The notes under the pieces were generated by a model. The model worked only from the letters and a program-made list of their open reading frames with translations. It ran no database searches and was not told the origin of the DNA. Below are positions 50,071 through 58,573 of a stretch of DNA of 64,000 nucleotides, piece after piece. Source of the stretch: Mycolicibacterium pulveris (GTDB lineage: Bacteria > Actinomycetota > Actinomycetes > Mycobacteriales > Mycobacteriaceae); contig NZ_AP022599.1 of the NCBI RefSeq assembly GCF_010725725.1, positions 3,844,001-3,908,000 on the forward strand, in the 5' to 3' direction. The first letter of the stretch is position 1; every line of letters starts with the position of its first letter. The position numbers were made by a program, and so were the translations under genes.

Positions 50071-50130
50071 CGCGAACGTGCCGTTTCATCCGAACACGCC
50101 GTCGTGCGCGTATCAAAACGCACATTCGCG
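50071..50130. repeat. Imperfect intergenic inverted repeat
   Basis: CGCGAACGTGCCGTTT (50071-50086) is nearly complementary to AAAACGCACATTCGCG (50115-50130). The two arms differ by one substitution and one added base. It begins 20 nt after the rdgB stop and may serve as terminator. Similar GCGAA-GTGCG units are, as I recall, frequent between mycobacterial genes. Confidence 0.6.
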
Positions 50131-50171
50131 AACCGGCGAACTGGCCGGCGCCTAACGCGGATTTTGTATAG

Positions 50172-50184
50172 CCGATCTAATCGG
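50172..50184. promoter_or_regulatory. Palindrome before the MFS gene, candidate operator
   Basis: CCGAT-CTA-ATCGG, exact inverted repeat ending 5 nt before the ATG of the transporter, in an AT-richer stretch (TTTTGTATAG). No adjacent regulator. Confidence 0.45.
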
Positions 50185-50188
50185 TAGC

Positions 50189-51673
50189 ATGCCCGGGGTG
50201 CGTAGCCGCCGCTCCACCCTCTCCGACGTCGACGGCGCACGCACCCGGCATCCGGCGATCGTCGTCGCGGTCCTCGCCGCCGCCGGCATCAGCGTGTCGC
50301 TGATGCAGACCCTGGTGATCCCGCTCATCCCCGAACTGCCCGCGCTGCTGCACACCAACGCCGCCAATGCGTCGTGGGTGATCACCGCGACGCTGCTCAC
50401 CGCCGCGGTGGCGACGCCGGTGTTCGGCAGGCTCGGCGACATGTACGGGCCCAAGCCGATCCTGCTGATCTGCGCGGTCCTGTTGACGGCCGGTTCGTTG
50501 CTCGTGGCGACGACGAACGCGTTGGTCCCGGTGATCGTCGGCCGCGCGTTGCAGGGCTTCGGCATACCGATCATCCCGTTGGGCATCAGCGTGCTGCGGG
50601 CGACCGTCCCGCCGCACCGGGTCGGCACGGCGATGGGGTTGATGAGTTCCTCGCTCGGGGTGGGCGGGGCGCTGGGGCTTCCGCTGTCGGCGATCATCGC
50701 CGACCGTTTCGACTGGCATGCGCTGTTCTGGTTCGCCGCCGCCCTCGGTGTCGCATCCGGCCTGCTGTTCGCGGTGCTGGTGCCTCGGATTCCCGCGACG
50801 TCGAACGATCGCTTCGACCCGCTCGGCACGATCGGGCTGGCCGCCGGGCTGGTGACGCTGCTGCTCGGCATCTCCAAAGGCGGGGACTGGGGCTGGACCA
50901 GCGTGACGACGCTGGGGATGTTCGTGACGTCGATCGTCGTCTTCGGCTTCTTCGCGCTGTGGCAGTTTCGCACCGCCGCACCGATCGTCGACCTGCGGAC
51001 CACGTTGAAGCGGCCGGTGCTGAGCACGAACGTGGCGTCGATCGCGGTGGGGTTCGCGTTGTTCGCGATGTCGTTGATCGGACCGCAGGTCCTCGAGCTG
51101 CCGCCGGCAACGGGCTACGGGTTGGGCCAGAGCATGCTGCAAGCCGGTCTGTGGCTGGCGCCCGGCGGGCTGGCGATGATGGTCTCCGCGCCGATCGCAT
51201 CGCGGGTGGCGGCGGCGCACGGGCCGAAGTCCACGCTGATCATCGGCAGCCTGGTCGTGTCGGGCTCGTATCTGGCGGGGTTGGCGCTGATCGGCAGCGC
51301 GTGGCAGGTGTCCCTGTTTAACGTGCTGGTCAGTGTCGGGGTCGGGTTCGCGTTCGCGTCGATGCCCGCGTTGATCAACGCGGCTGTGCCGATCTCGGAA
51401 ACCGCTGCGGCTAACGGGATCAATGCGCTGGCACGGTCACTGGGCACCTCCATCTCCAGTGCCGTGGTGGGCGCCGTGCTCGCAGGCGCGACGGTCTCGG
51501 TTGCGGGCCAGGACTATCCGTCGCTGACCGCGTTGCGGATCGCGTTGGTGATCGCTGCGGGGATGGCGGCGCTTGCCGCGCTGCTGGCCGTGCTGATTCC
51601 CGCCATGGTCGACGGGGCCGACGACGCCGTCGTGCAGGAACGGGAGCCGGTCACAAGCCGAAGCGTTCCTTGA
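50189..51673 (+). CDS. MFS drug-efflux-type transporter (DHA2, 14 helices)
   Basis: 494 residues with about 14 hydrophobic helices. The motif-A loop GRLGDMYGPKPIL between helices 2 and 3 and the motif-C-like ALGLPLSAIIADR support the DHA2 drug:proton antiporter group. Substrate unknown. Not part of the M. tuberculosis gene order here, so probably an insertion between rdgB and the DUF3817 gene. Its end overlaps the convergent DUF3817 gene by 23 nt. Confidence 0.9.
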   Translation: MPGVRSRRSTLSDVDGARTRHPAIVVAVLAAAGISVSLMQTLVIPLIPELPALLHTNAANASWVITATLLTAAVATPVFGRLGDMYGPKPILLICAVLLTAGSLLVATTNALVPVIVGRALQGFGIPIIPLGISVLRATVPPHRVGTAMGLMSSSLGVGGALGLPLSAIIADRFDWHALFWFAAALGVASGLLFAVLVPRIPATSNDRFDPLGTIGLAAGLVTLLLGISKGGDWGWTSVTTLGMFVTSIVVFGFFALWQFRTAAPIVDLRTTLKRPVLSTNVASIAVGFALFAMSLIGPQVLELPPATGYGLGQSMLQAGLWLAPGGLAMMVSAPIASRVAAAHGPKSTLIIGSLVVSGSYLAGLALIGSAWQVSLFNVLVSVGVGFAFASMPALINAAVPISETAAANGINALARSLGTSISSAVVGAVLAGATVSVAGQDYPSLTALRIALVIAAGMAALAALLAVLIPAMVDGADDAVVQEREPVTSRSVP

Positions 51674-51989
51674 TCTCCTTGGTCTGCACCTGCTCGACGA
51701 TGATCCCGACCAGCGGAATGGTGCCCGCCAGCAGCACGCCGATGGTCTTGGCGATCGGCCAGCGCACCTTCACCGCGAGGTTGGCGGTGAAGAGCAGATA
51801 GACGAAGTACACCCAGCCGTGGACGACCGCGATCCAGTTCAGGCCCTCGACGTCATAGACGTACTTCATCACCATCTCGTAGCACAGCGCGATCAGCCAG
51901 ATACCGGTCGTCCAAGCGAGAACGCGGTAGCCCATTAGCGCCTTGCGGATGGCGTCGATGGGGGTGGTGGGCGCGGGGGTTTCGGTCAT
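51651..51989 (-). CDS. DUF3817 integral membrane protein
   Basis: 112 residues, three membrane helices; the centre VHGWVYFVYLLFTANLAVKV is typical of DUF3817. Equivalent to Rv1342c. ATG 51989 overlaps the lprD stop (ATGA), so the two are coupled. Paralogous family member at 27135. Confidence 0.88.
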   Translation of the reverse strand: MTETPAPTTPIDAIRKALMGYRVLAWTTGIWLIALCYEMVMKYVYDVEGLNWIAVVHGWVYFVYLLFTANLAVKVRWPIAKTIGVLLAGTIPLVGIIVEQVQTKEIKERFGL

Positions 51990-52372
51990 GACGTCGGCTG
52001 TTCCTTGTCTTTCTGGGCGTCTTTCTCTGCGAGCTCGGCGAGGTAGGCGTTGTACTCCCGCAACGCGGGATCGGCGTCGGTGTCGGGTCGCGGCGTGTGG
52101 CGTTCGGGCAGCAGTCCGGCGGGAATTTCGGTGACGGCATCGCCGCTGGGCTGCGCGGGTGGCGCTTCTTCGTAGCGGACGAACTTGTAGTAGGCGTATA
52201 TGAGGAAGCCGGCGAACATCGGCCACTGCAGCGCGTAGCCGAGGTTCTGGAAATCGCCGGACGTGGACTCGAAGCGGGTCCACTGCCACCACGCCAGGGC
52301 CAGACAGCCGGCGGCGCCGACGATCACCAGGGCGATGAGCGCCGGTCTGCTACGCCGTGTAGTGGACACCAT
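51986..52372 (-). CDS. lprD: Lipoprotein LprD
   Basis: 128 residues. A lipobox-like VGAAGC follows the N-terminal hydrophobic stretch, predicting lipid attachment; a second hydrophobic segment (GYALQWPMFAGFLIYAYYKF) makes a membrane-spanning form also possible. Acidic/charged C-terminus. Equivalent to Rv1343c. The gene begins inside the 3' end of the LAGLIDADG gene (23-nt overlap). Confidence 0.87.
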   Translation of the reverse strand: MVSTTRRSRPALIALVIVGAAGCLALAWWQWTRFESTSGDFQNLGYALQWPMFAGFLIYAYYKFVRYEEAPPAQPSGDAVTEIPAGLLPERHTPRPDTDADPALREYNAYLAELAEKDAQKDKEQPTS

Positions 52373-53120
52373 TCAACGGTACCGCGATGGCCTTCGGCCC
52401 GACGAACTCATCCAGCCGCGCAGTGGCCGCTTTGCGGTAAACGGAGATGATGTATCTGCTCGACCGGGTCCAGGGGATGTCGAGCCTGTCGAGCGCGGCG
52501 GTGAACAATCCCAGGATGTCTTCGGATCGGTTTGTGAAGTGGTACCGGATGCTGCGTACCCCGCGATCGTTGGCGACGACGCGGCAGCCGTCGGAATGGA
52601 TGAGGCCGAGAACGAACTCTTCGGTTGCCTGGTCGACGAGTGCTTGCTGCCAGGGCGCGAGTTTGATCGGCCTCTCATGCTTTTTGCCCGGACCGTGTTG
52701 AGGAAATAGGCAGGGCCAGTGTCTAGAGAAAAGGTAGACATCGACACATCCGACACGCTGCACGAGTCCCGCGCGTTGACCTGGCATCAGCAATCCGATG
52801 GCGTAACAGCACCGATTGATAATCGCCGGATACTTTTTGTCGAGGGTGATCCGCAGGCGCCATACTCGACGTGTCCGTGAGATGTTCCCGTCCCCGAGGT
52901 ATAGACCCAGCACATAGCTGTACGCGGCGGGCGGTAGGACTGAGAAGTCATGGACGACACCGCATTCGCTTTCGCGCGTGTGCCTCGACGCGATCTGCGG
53001 TTTGTTCCGCCAGTCCCGCACCGTAGAACGCGGTATACCGAGTTGACGTGCGACCGCCGAAGCGTTGGCGCCGGATGCGATGAGGCGCATTGCGGCCTCA
53101 AACTCTTCTGCTGACCGCAC
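52350..53120 (-). CDS. Free-standing HTH + LAGLIDADG protein
   Basis: 256 residues. Residues about 18-37 form a resolvase-like helix-turn-helix (ASAVARQLGIPRSTVRDW). Two LAGLIDADG helices follow: YVLGLYLGDG (69-78) and FVLGLIHSDG (169-178), each with the acidic catalytic residue. Such proteins are homing endonucleases or regulators derived from them. There is no intein or intron around it. It starts 91 nt from the divergent tRNA-Leu and ends inside lprD. GTG start at 53120 next to GGGGGCAGAGG. Target and role unknown. Confidence 0.88.
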   Translation of the reverse strand: MRSAEEFEAAMRLIASGANASAVARQLGIPRSTVRDWRNKPQIASRHTRESECGVVHDFSVLPPAAYSYVLGLYLGDGNISRTRRVWRLRITLDKKYPAIINRCCYAIGLLMPGQRAGLVQRVGCVDVYLFSRHWPCLFPQHGPGKKHERPIKLAPWQQALVDQATEEFVLGLIHSDGCRVVANDRGVRSIRYHFTNRSEDILGLFTAALDRLDIPWTRSSRYIISVYRKAATARLDEFVGPKAIAVPLNGVHYTA

Positions 53121-53211
53121 CCTCTGCCCCCGCCTTTCTGCGTTTTCCTCAAGATATGCGGCACGGCCGACATATCTGGGTGAAGGTTTTGGGCGGTACG
53201 ATCGCCACGAT

Positions 53212-53297
53212 GCGGGCGTGATGGAACGGCAGACATGCCGGCTTTAGGTGCCGGTGCTCGAAAGAGCGTGTGGGTTCGAATCCCACCGCCCGCACCA
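53212..53297 (+). tRNA. tRNA-Leu (anticodon UAG)
   Basis: Acceptor stem GCGGGCG (53212-53218) pairs with CGCCCGC (53287-53293); discriminator A and encoded CCA follow. Anticodon stem CCGGC/GCCGG encloses TTTAGGT with anticodon TAG. A long variable arm (TGCTCGAAAGAGCG) marks a leucine tRNA; the T arm is GTGGGTTCGAATCCCAC. No intron. Confidence 0.95.
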
Positions 53298-53404
53298 CCC
53301 CTTGCGCGCTCGATCGTTCACCGAAATCTGCCGGACGGTCGTTCCGGCGACGACAGAGCGACCGTCACGCAGAACTCGGCGGTCCTCAGCGACGCCGGTC
53401 GAAG

Positions 53405-53659
53405 CTACGCGTTCTGAGGGGAAGTGACTTCCGGGTCGGCGGACTGCCTGACAAAGCAGACGATGCTGCCGGTGAATCCGACCGCCGCGATCACACCGAA
53501 CACCAGGGCCAGTATGCCGTCGCCGACCGTCCAGCTGGCCAACGCCACCGCGATCGCGATCACGCCCGCGATGTTGAGGATGAGCCCCGTCGTCGCAACC
53601 GCCTCTGACCAGGCCTCAGAACCGGTGTCCTCGGACGGTGCGGAGGTACGTCCGCGCAT
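53405..53659 (-). CDS. Small two-helix membrane protein
   Basis: 84 residues from ATG 53659, which has GGGAG 7 nt upstream (the frame is open to 53683). Two hydrophobic helices: TTGLILNIAGVIAIAVALAS and ILALVFGVIAAVGFTGSIVCF. No family recognised. Stands alone between tRNA-Leu and the AraC gene. Confidence 0.7.
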   Translation of the reverse strand: MRGRTSAPSEDTGSEAWSEAVATTGLILNIAGVIAIAVALASWTVGDGILALVFGVIAAVGFTGSIVCFVRQSADPEVTSPQNA

Positions 53660-53745
53660 CAAGCTCTCCCATCGGCGATGCAAATCCAGATGCCGAGGAA
53701 TTGACCGCTAGGACAGTTTCTAAACGTGGTGCGGGTGGTCCGTCG

Positions 53746-54603
53746 TCAGCCGAGACCGCTGCCGACCCGTTTGCGGTACGTCGTGGGCGTCTCGCCGCAG
53801 AACTGGGTGAACGCCCGGGTGAACGAGCTGAGGCTGTCGAAGCCGACCGCCGACGACGTCTCCTGCACGGATTGCCCCGGCGCGGCCAATAGCGCCATGG
53901 CCCGCAACATCCGGGCATGCAAAAGATATGTCCGCCAAGGAATTCCAAGCGTGTCCTGAAACAGCCGCCGCAACGTCCGTTCGGACACCGCGACGGCGCG
54001 GCTGACGTCGTCGACGGTGACGGTGTCGAGATGCGCTTTCGTGTAGGCCATCGCGGCGGCGACGGTCGGGTGCTCCGAGGTGGGCAGGCTCAACGGCGCC
54101 TCGTGATCGAGGGCTTCGCGGACCAGATCGGCCAACGTCCGAAAGAAGCTGTCCGACACCCGCTCATCCTCGGCGGAGCCCGGTCTGCGGTCGATCGGCC
54201 AGCGCAGCGCGTAGAGCATCATCTCCCGGACCAGCGGTGAGACCGCGATGATCCGGGCGCGGTCCCCGCCGTCGGGAAGCAACAGTGGGTCGAACATCAC
54301 CGCGACGGTGCGGACGTTCGGGTTCATCCGTGCCTGATGTTGCAGGCCGACGGGGATCCACGCCGCCTGTTGCGGCGGCAGCAGGTAGTGCGCCGAGTCG
54401 GTCTCCACCTCGACCACGCCGCCGACCGCGTACTCGATCTGGTGCACGTCGTGCGAGTGCCAACCCGTGATGAGCTCGTCGCCGTGATACAGGTAGCTGC
54501 CGGCCAGCGCCCGGCCGCCGCGGCGCAGGTCGATCACGCGACGCGAACCCGTCGCGTTGGCCGATTCGGCCAAGAGTCTGTCCGATCGCGCAGAGACGGT
54601 CAC
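53746..54603 (-). CDS. AraC family transcriptional regulator
   Basis: 285 residues. N-terminal cupin effector domain (GWHSHDVHQIEYAVGGVVEVET and LLPPQQAAWIPVGLQHQAR) and C-terminal double helix-turn-helix (VTVDDVSRAVAVSERTLRRLF, then SVQETSSAVGFDSLSSFTRAF). GTG 54603 is chosen because longer frames run into the divergent amidohydrolase. Only 25 bp separate the two starts, so both are likely leaderless and the regulator probably controls that neighbour. Confidence 0.9.
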   Translation of the reverse strand: MTVSARSDRLLAESANATGSRRVIDLRRGGRALAGSYLYHGDELITGWHSHDVHQIEYAVGGVVEVETDSAHYLLPPQQAAWIPVGLQHQARMNPNVRTVAVMFDPLLLPDGGDRARIIAVSPLVREMMLYALRWPIDRRPGSAEDERVSDSFFRTLADLVREALDHEAPLSLPTSEHPTVAAAMAYTKAHLDTVTVDDVSRAVAVSERTLRRLFQDTLGIPWRTYLLHARMLRAMALLAAPGQSVQETSSAVGFDSLSSFTRAFTQFCGETPTTYRKRVGSGLG

Positions 54604-54628
54604 GTCTGCACACGGTACTACTGGGGAT

Positions 54629-55903
54629 ATGACCGAAACCCTGCGCCCTGACGACCTGATCCTGGTGAGCATCGACGACCATGTCGTCGAGCCGCCCGAC
54701 ATGTTCCTGCGTCACGTGCCCGCGAAGTACAAGGACGAGGCGCCGGTCGTGGTGACCGACGACAAGGGCGTCGACCAGTGGATGTATCAAGGCCGTCCGC
54801 AGGGCGTCAGCGGGCTGAACGCGGTGGTGTCGTGGCCGGCGGAGGAGTGGGGCCGGGACCCGGCCGGGTTCGCCGAGATGCGCCCGGGGGTGTACGACGT
54901 GCACGAGCGGGTCCGCGACATGAACCGCAACGGCATCCTGGCGTCGATGTGCTTCCCGACGTTCACCGGGTTCTCCGCGCGCCACCTCAACATGACACGC
55001 GAAGACGTCACCTTGATCATGGTGTCGGCCTACAACGACTGGCACATCGACGAGTGGGCCGGGTCGTACCCGGATCGGTTCATCCCGATCGCGATCCTGC
55101 CGACGTGGACGCCCGAGGGCATGTGCAACGAGATCCGCAGGGTGGCCGCCAAGGGGTGCCGCGCTGTGACGATGCCGGAACTTCCCCACCTGGAAGGGCT
55201 TCCGAGCTATCACGACGAGGACTACTGGGGTCCGGTGTTCCGCACGCTCTCGGAGGAGAACGTGGTGATGTGCCTGCACATCGGCACCGGCTTCGGCGCG
55301 ATCAGCATGGCGCCCAACGCGCCGATCGACAACCTGATCATCCTGGCCACCCAGGTGTCGGCGATGTGCGCGCAGGATCTGCTGTGGGGTCCGGCGATGC
55401 GCAACTACCCGGACCTGAAATTCGCGTTCTCCGAAGGTGGAATCGGCTGGATTCCGTTCTATCTCGACCGCAGCGACCGCCACTACACCAACCAGAAGTG
55501 GCTGCGGCGCGACTTCGGCGACAAGCTGCCGTCCGACGTGTTCCGCGAGCATTCGCTGGCCTGCTACGTCACCGACAAGACCTCGCTGAAACTGCGCCAT
55601 GAGATCGGCATCGACATCATCGCGTGGGAGTGCGACTATCCGCACTCGGACTGCTTCTGGCCCGACGCGCCCGAACAGGTGCTGGCCGAGTTGACCGCCG
55701 CGGGCGCCGACGCCGCCGACATCAACAAGATCACGTGGCAGAACGCGTGCAACTTCTTCACCTGGGACCCGTTCGCCCGCACCCCGCGGTCGGAGGCGAC
55801 GGTTGGGGCGTTGCGCGCCAAGGCGACCGACGTCGATGTGTCGATCCGCCCGCGCGCCGAATGGCGTCGACTCTACGAGCAGAAGCAGCTCGCCAAGGCG
55901 TAA
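54629..55903 (+). CDS. Amidohydrolase 2 family metal-dependent hydrolase
   Basis: 424 residues of the amidohydrolase-2 (ACMSD-like) TIM barrel. Start SIDDHVVEPPDMF carries the metal-binding D-x-H variant; other ligands are the His of CLHIGTGF and the Asp of WECDYPHSD. Family members decarboxylate or hydrolyse aromatic and cyclic compounds; many mycobacterial ones are of unknown substrate. Divergent from an AraC regulator. Confidence 0.88.
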   Translation: MTETLRPDDLILVSIDDHVVEPPDMFLRHVPAKYKDEAPVVVTDDKGVDQWMYQGRPQGVSGLNAVVSWPAEEWGRDPAGFAEMRPGVYDVHERVRDMNRNGILASMCFPTFTGFSARHLNMTREDVTLIMVSAYNDWHIDEWAGSYPDRFIPIAILPTWTPEGMCNEIRRVAAKGCRAVTMPELPHLEGLPSYHDEDYWGPVFRTLSEENVVMCLHIGTGFGAISMAPNAPIDNLIILATQVSAMCAQDLLWGPAMRNYPDLKFAFSEGGIGWIPFYLDRSDRHYTNQKWLRRDFGDKLPSDVFREHSLACYVTDKTSLKLRHEIGIDIIAWECDYPHSDCFWPDAPEQVLAELTAAGADAADINKITWQNACNFFTWDPFARTPRSEATVGALRAKATDVDVSIRPRAEWRRLYEQKQLAKA

Positions 55904-55955
55904 GCCGACGCCTGCCTGCCTCGGTTTCGCGAGCTACGGGGCGCCCCTCAGGGCC

Positions 55956-57029
55956 TCACCACATCAGGCCGCGGACCATCTCCGACGGCGGAATGTCTTC
56001 GACGGCGATGATCCCCTTGGGCGCGCGGCACACCCAGTCGATCACGTTGACGACGCGGGCCGCGGTGGACACGCATCCGGCTTCGGTGACGTCGAGGGTG
56101 GGGTGAGACAGCAGGGTGCTCATCTCGATGCGGGGCTCGCCGTCCACGATCACCTTGTGCACACCGGAGTGTCCCTCGGGCGGATACTCCCAGTCAGGCG
56201 CCGCGTCCGGGGTGAGCCGGGTGGTGTGCTCCACGGTGATGACGGGTTCGCCGCCGCGCACGCCTTCCGCGGCGAACCGAACCCCGGCTAGCCGGCCGGG
56301 TTCGACGGTCATCATCTTGCATTCGATGCGCTTGTCGGCGTACCACGGCTCGTAGCGGTCGCGAAGCTCGTCGAGCTCGACTCCGAGATGATGCGCGAGG
56401 TTGCGCACCAGCCCGCCGAAAATCGATGCGATGACCCCGGGCTGGAACGCCATCGGCAGCTCATCATCGGGAGTGGCACCGAAACCCATTGCCGTTCCGG
56501 TGTATTCGTAGTCGTCGTAGTTGCCATAGTCGAAAACCTCCTGGATCGCGACCGATTCGGCACGGGTGACCAGGCTCAGCGCGGCCAGCGCCGCGGTGTC
56601 GCCCGAGTAGCCGGGGTCGATGCCGTTGACGTAGAGCGACGAATTGCCCGTTTCGCAGGCTTCTTCCAAGGGCTTGCGCAGCCAGTCGTCGGCCTGGTTC
56701 GGCGTCACCAACCACACCATCGACGTGCCCACGACGTTGATGCCCGCGGCGAGGAACTTCGACATCTCCTCGATCGCCTCCATCGGCCGCGTCTCACCCA
56801 GCGCGGTATAAACCACGCAATCGGGTTTCAGCGCGACCAGCGCGTCGATGTCGTCGGTCGCGATCACCCCTGTCGGTTCGCTGAGCCCGCACAACTCGGC
56901 AGCGTCCTTGCCGATCTTGTCGGGGCTGGCGGCATGTACTCCGACGAGCTCGAAATCCGGCCGCCCGATGAGCGCGGGCAACGAGTGCTGCCCGACGTTG
57001 CCGGTGGAAAACTGGACTACTCGGCGCAT
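55956..57029 (-). CDS. NAD(P)H-dependent amine dehydrogenase-like oxidoreductase
   Basis: 357 residues. Rossmann motif at the start (VVQFSTGNVGQHSL) followed by a dihydrodipicolinate reductase-like core. This fold includes 2,4-diaminopentanoate dehydrogenase and many mycobacterial paralogs with unknown substrates. Lies 18 nt after the SDR gene on the same strand, so the two likely form an operon controlled from the operator at 57854. Confidence 0.82.
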   Translation of the reverse strand: MRRVVQFSTGNVGQHSLPALIGRPDFELVGVHAASPDKIGKDAAELCGLSEPTGVIATDDIDALVALKPDCVVYTALGETRPMEAIEEMSKFLAAGINVVGTSMVWLVTPNQADDWLRKPLEEACETGNSSLYVNGIDPGYSGDTAALAALSLVTRAESVAIQEVFDYGNYDDYEYTGTAMGFGATPDDELPMAFQPGVIASIFGGLVRNLAHHLGVELDELRDRYEPWYADKRIECKMMTVEPGRLAGVRFAAEGVRGGEPVITVEHTTRLTPDAAPDWEYPPEGHSGVHKVIVDGEPRIEMSTLLSHPTLDVTEAGCVSTAARVVNVIDWVCRAPKGIIAVEDIPPSEMVRGLMW

Positions 57030-57047
57030 TTGGGGATCCGTTCTCGA

Positions 57048-57836
57048 TCAGTAGTCGGGGATGGGCAGAGGCGAGTTGTTCGAGTCGATACCGCCGTCGA
57101 CGTGGAAGATCGCGTTGGTCGCGTAGCAGTCCCGGGTGGCCAGGTAGACGCAGAGCCGGCCGAGGTCTTCGACGTTGCCGAGCCGGTGCAGCGGCGTGGA
57201 CTCCAGCATCTTGTCCAACGATCCCGGCATCAGGTCCAGGCTGCCCTGCAGGCCGTCGGTGGCAAAGGAGCCCAACGCGATCGCGTTGACCCGGATTTTC
57301 GGGGCGAGTTCCTGTGCCATGGCCCGCGTCAACGCCTCCAGCGCCCCCTTGGCGGTGCAGTAGGCCGTAAGTGCCCGGATGCCGAACCGTGCCGAACCCG
57401 AAGAGATGTTGACGATCGATCCGTGGCCGGCGTCGAGCATGTGCGGCGCGCACAATTGGCTCATGATGAACGCCGAGGTCACACACCAGTCGAATGTCTG
57501 CTTGAAGTCCTCGTCGGTGATGTCGAGGAACCGTGCGTATTTCGAGCCGCCGACGTTGTTGATGAGGATGTCGATGCGGCCGAAGCGGTCCATGGTCGTG
57601 TTCACGACGCGTTCGCCGTCGGGACGGCTCATCGCGTCGGCGACGAGGGCCAAGCCCTTGCCGCCGGAATCTTCGATGCCCTTGATCGTCGCGACGATGT
57701 CGGATTCGGTGCGGGCCGTGCCGACGACGGTGGCACCAGCCTCCGCCAGGACCCGTGCGATACCTTGTCCGACACCTTTGCCCGCGCCGGTGACGATCGC
57801 CACCTGCCCGTCGAGATTGAACTGCTCCAGCGCCAT
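57048..57836 (-). CDS. Short-chain dehydrogenase/reductase
   Basis: 262 residues from ATG 57836 with GAGGAG upstream. Rossmann motif TGAGKGVGQG, NNVGG, and catalytic Ser-Tyr-Lys (NISSGSARFG... YCTAKGA). The Tyr is in AYCTAKG. Uses NAD(P)H on an alcohol/ketone; substrate unknown. The palindrome ATTGACT-GA-AGTCAAT lies 18 nt upstream of its start, so it is a likely target of the adjacent TetR proteins. Confidence 0.92.
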   Translation of the reverse strand: MALEQFNLDGQVAIVTGAGKGVGQGIARVLAEAGATVVGTARTESDIVATIKGIEDSGGKGLALVADAMSRPDGERVVNTTMDRFGRIDILINNVGGSKYARFLDITDEDFKQTFDWCVTSAFIMSQLCAPHMLDAGHGSIVNISSGSARFGIRALTAYCTAKGALEALTRAMAQELAPKIRVNAIALGSFATDGLQGSLDLMPGSLDKMLESTPLHRLGNVEDLGRLCVYLATRDCYATNAIFHVDGGIDSNNSPLPIPDY

Positions 57837-57853
57837 ATCGACTCCTCGATGAA

Positions 57854-57869
57854 ATTGACTGAAGTCAAT
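57854..57869. promoter_or_regulatory. Operator 1, TGACT-NN-AGTCA, SDR/tetR divergent region
   Basis: ATTGACT-GA-AGTCAAT, 7-bp perfect arms. Between the SDR gene (minus) and the first TetR gene (plus). Same core as at 58518 and 59292. Confidence 0.8.
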
Positions 57870-57912
57870 CACATGTGTCAAGACCCCTCGTCGCTGTTGC
57901 TATCGTCTGGGC

Positions 57913-58512
57913 ATGGCGGTGGTCGACAAACCTTCAGCGCGTGAGGCAAAACGCTTACAGACCCGGGAGCGGCTGATGGGCGCCGCCATCGCCGAGTTCA
58001 AGCGGGCCGGGATGGCCGAGGCTGATGTCGGCGCCATCGTCGCGGCCGCCGGCGTCGCACACGGCACCTTCTTCTTTCACTTTCCCACCAAACAGCATGT
58101 GCTGCTCGAGCTGGAGCGTCGCGAAGAAGAGCGCATCGCCAAACAGCTCGGCCGGTTCGCTGACGCCAAGCGAAGCCTGCGCGCTATTTTCGAGGAGGCG
58201 GTACGCCTTGTGCTGGGGCTGGAGCGCCGCCTTGGGCCGATACTGTTCAAAGACTTTCTTGCACTGCACTTCTCGCAGAGCAGGCCGCTGGACGAGAGTA
58301 ACGAGCACCCAGTCATCGTCCGGGTCGCCCAGGAGATCGAGCGCGCCCAGCGGGCCGGCCGGGTCGCCCCCGCGGTCAACCCGACCAACAGTGCGGTGTT
58401 CTTCTTGCTCGGACTCTACGCATTGCTGACGACCACCCACGACTGGCCAACGCAGAGTTCGATGATCGACGACTACGTGGCCCAGACATTACGCGGCCTC
58501 GAGGCGCTCTGA
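57913..58512 (+). CDS. TetR family regulator, paralog 1
   Basis: 199 residues. Standard TetR N-terminus (TRERLMGAAIAEFKRAG); the recognition region GVAHGTFFFHFPTKQHVLLE is almost the same as in the TetR encoded at 59329, so both may bind one operator type. The rest of the two proteins is also clearly related (LGLERRLGPILFKDFLALHFS / TGLERRFGPILFKELLAQHFS). Divergent from the SDR; its stop lies within the next operator region. Confidence 0.92.
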   Translation: MAVVDKPSAREAKRLQTRERLMGAAIAEFKRAGMAEADVGAIVAAAGVAHGTFFFHFPTKQHVLLELERREEERIAKQLGRFADAKRSLRAIFEEAVRLVLGLERRLGPILFKDFLALHFSQSRPLDESNEHPVIVRVAQEIERAQRAGRVAPAVNPTNSAVFFLLGLYALLTTTHDWPTQSSMIDDYVAQTLRGLEAL

Positions 58513-58517
58513 CTGGT

Positions 58518-58529
58518 TGACTAAAGTCA
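58518..58529. promoter_or_regulatory. Operator 2, TGACT-NN-AGTCA, before membrane protein 1
   Basis: TGACT-AA-AGTCA, followed at once by GTCA and preceded by a further TGACT at 58510, suggesting room for a second dimer. 44 nt before the membrane-protein start. Confidence 0.8.
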
Positions 58530-58560
58530 GTCACGCTGCAAAGCTCAGCCCGGGCGATGC

Positions 58561-58566
58561 AGGAGG
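58561..58566 (+). promoter_or_regulatory. Ribosome binding site favouring TTG over ATG for membrane protein 1
   Basis: AGGAGG stands 7 nt before TTG 58574 but 13 nt before ATG 58580. Confidence 0.55.
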
Positions 58567-58573
58567 TGACCCT

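Noticed and set aside
53212..53297. Intron in tRNA-Leu as target of the LAGLIDADG protein
   Set aside because: The tRNA folds without any inserted sequence.
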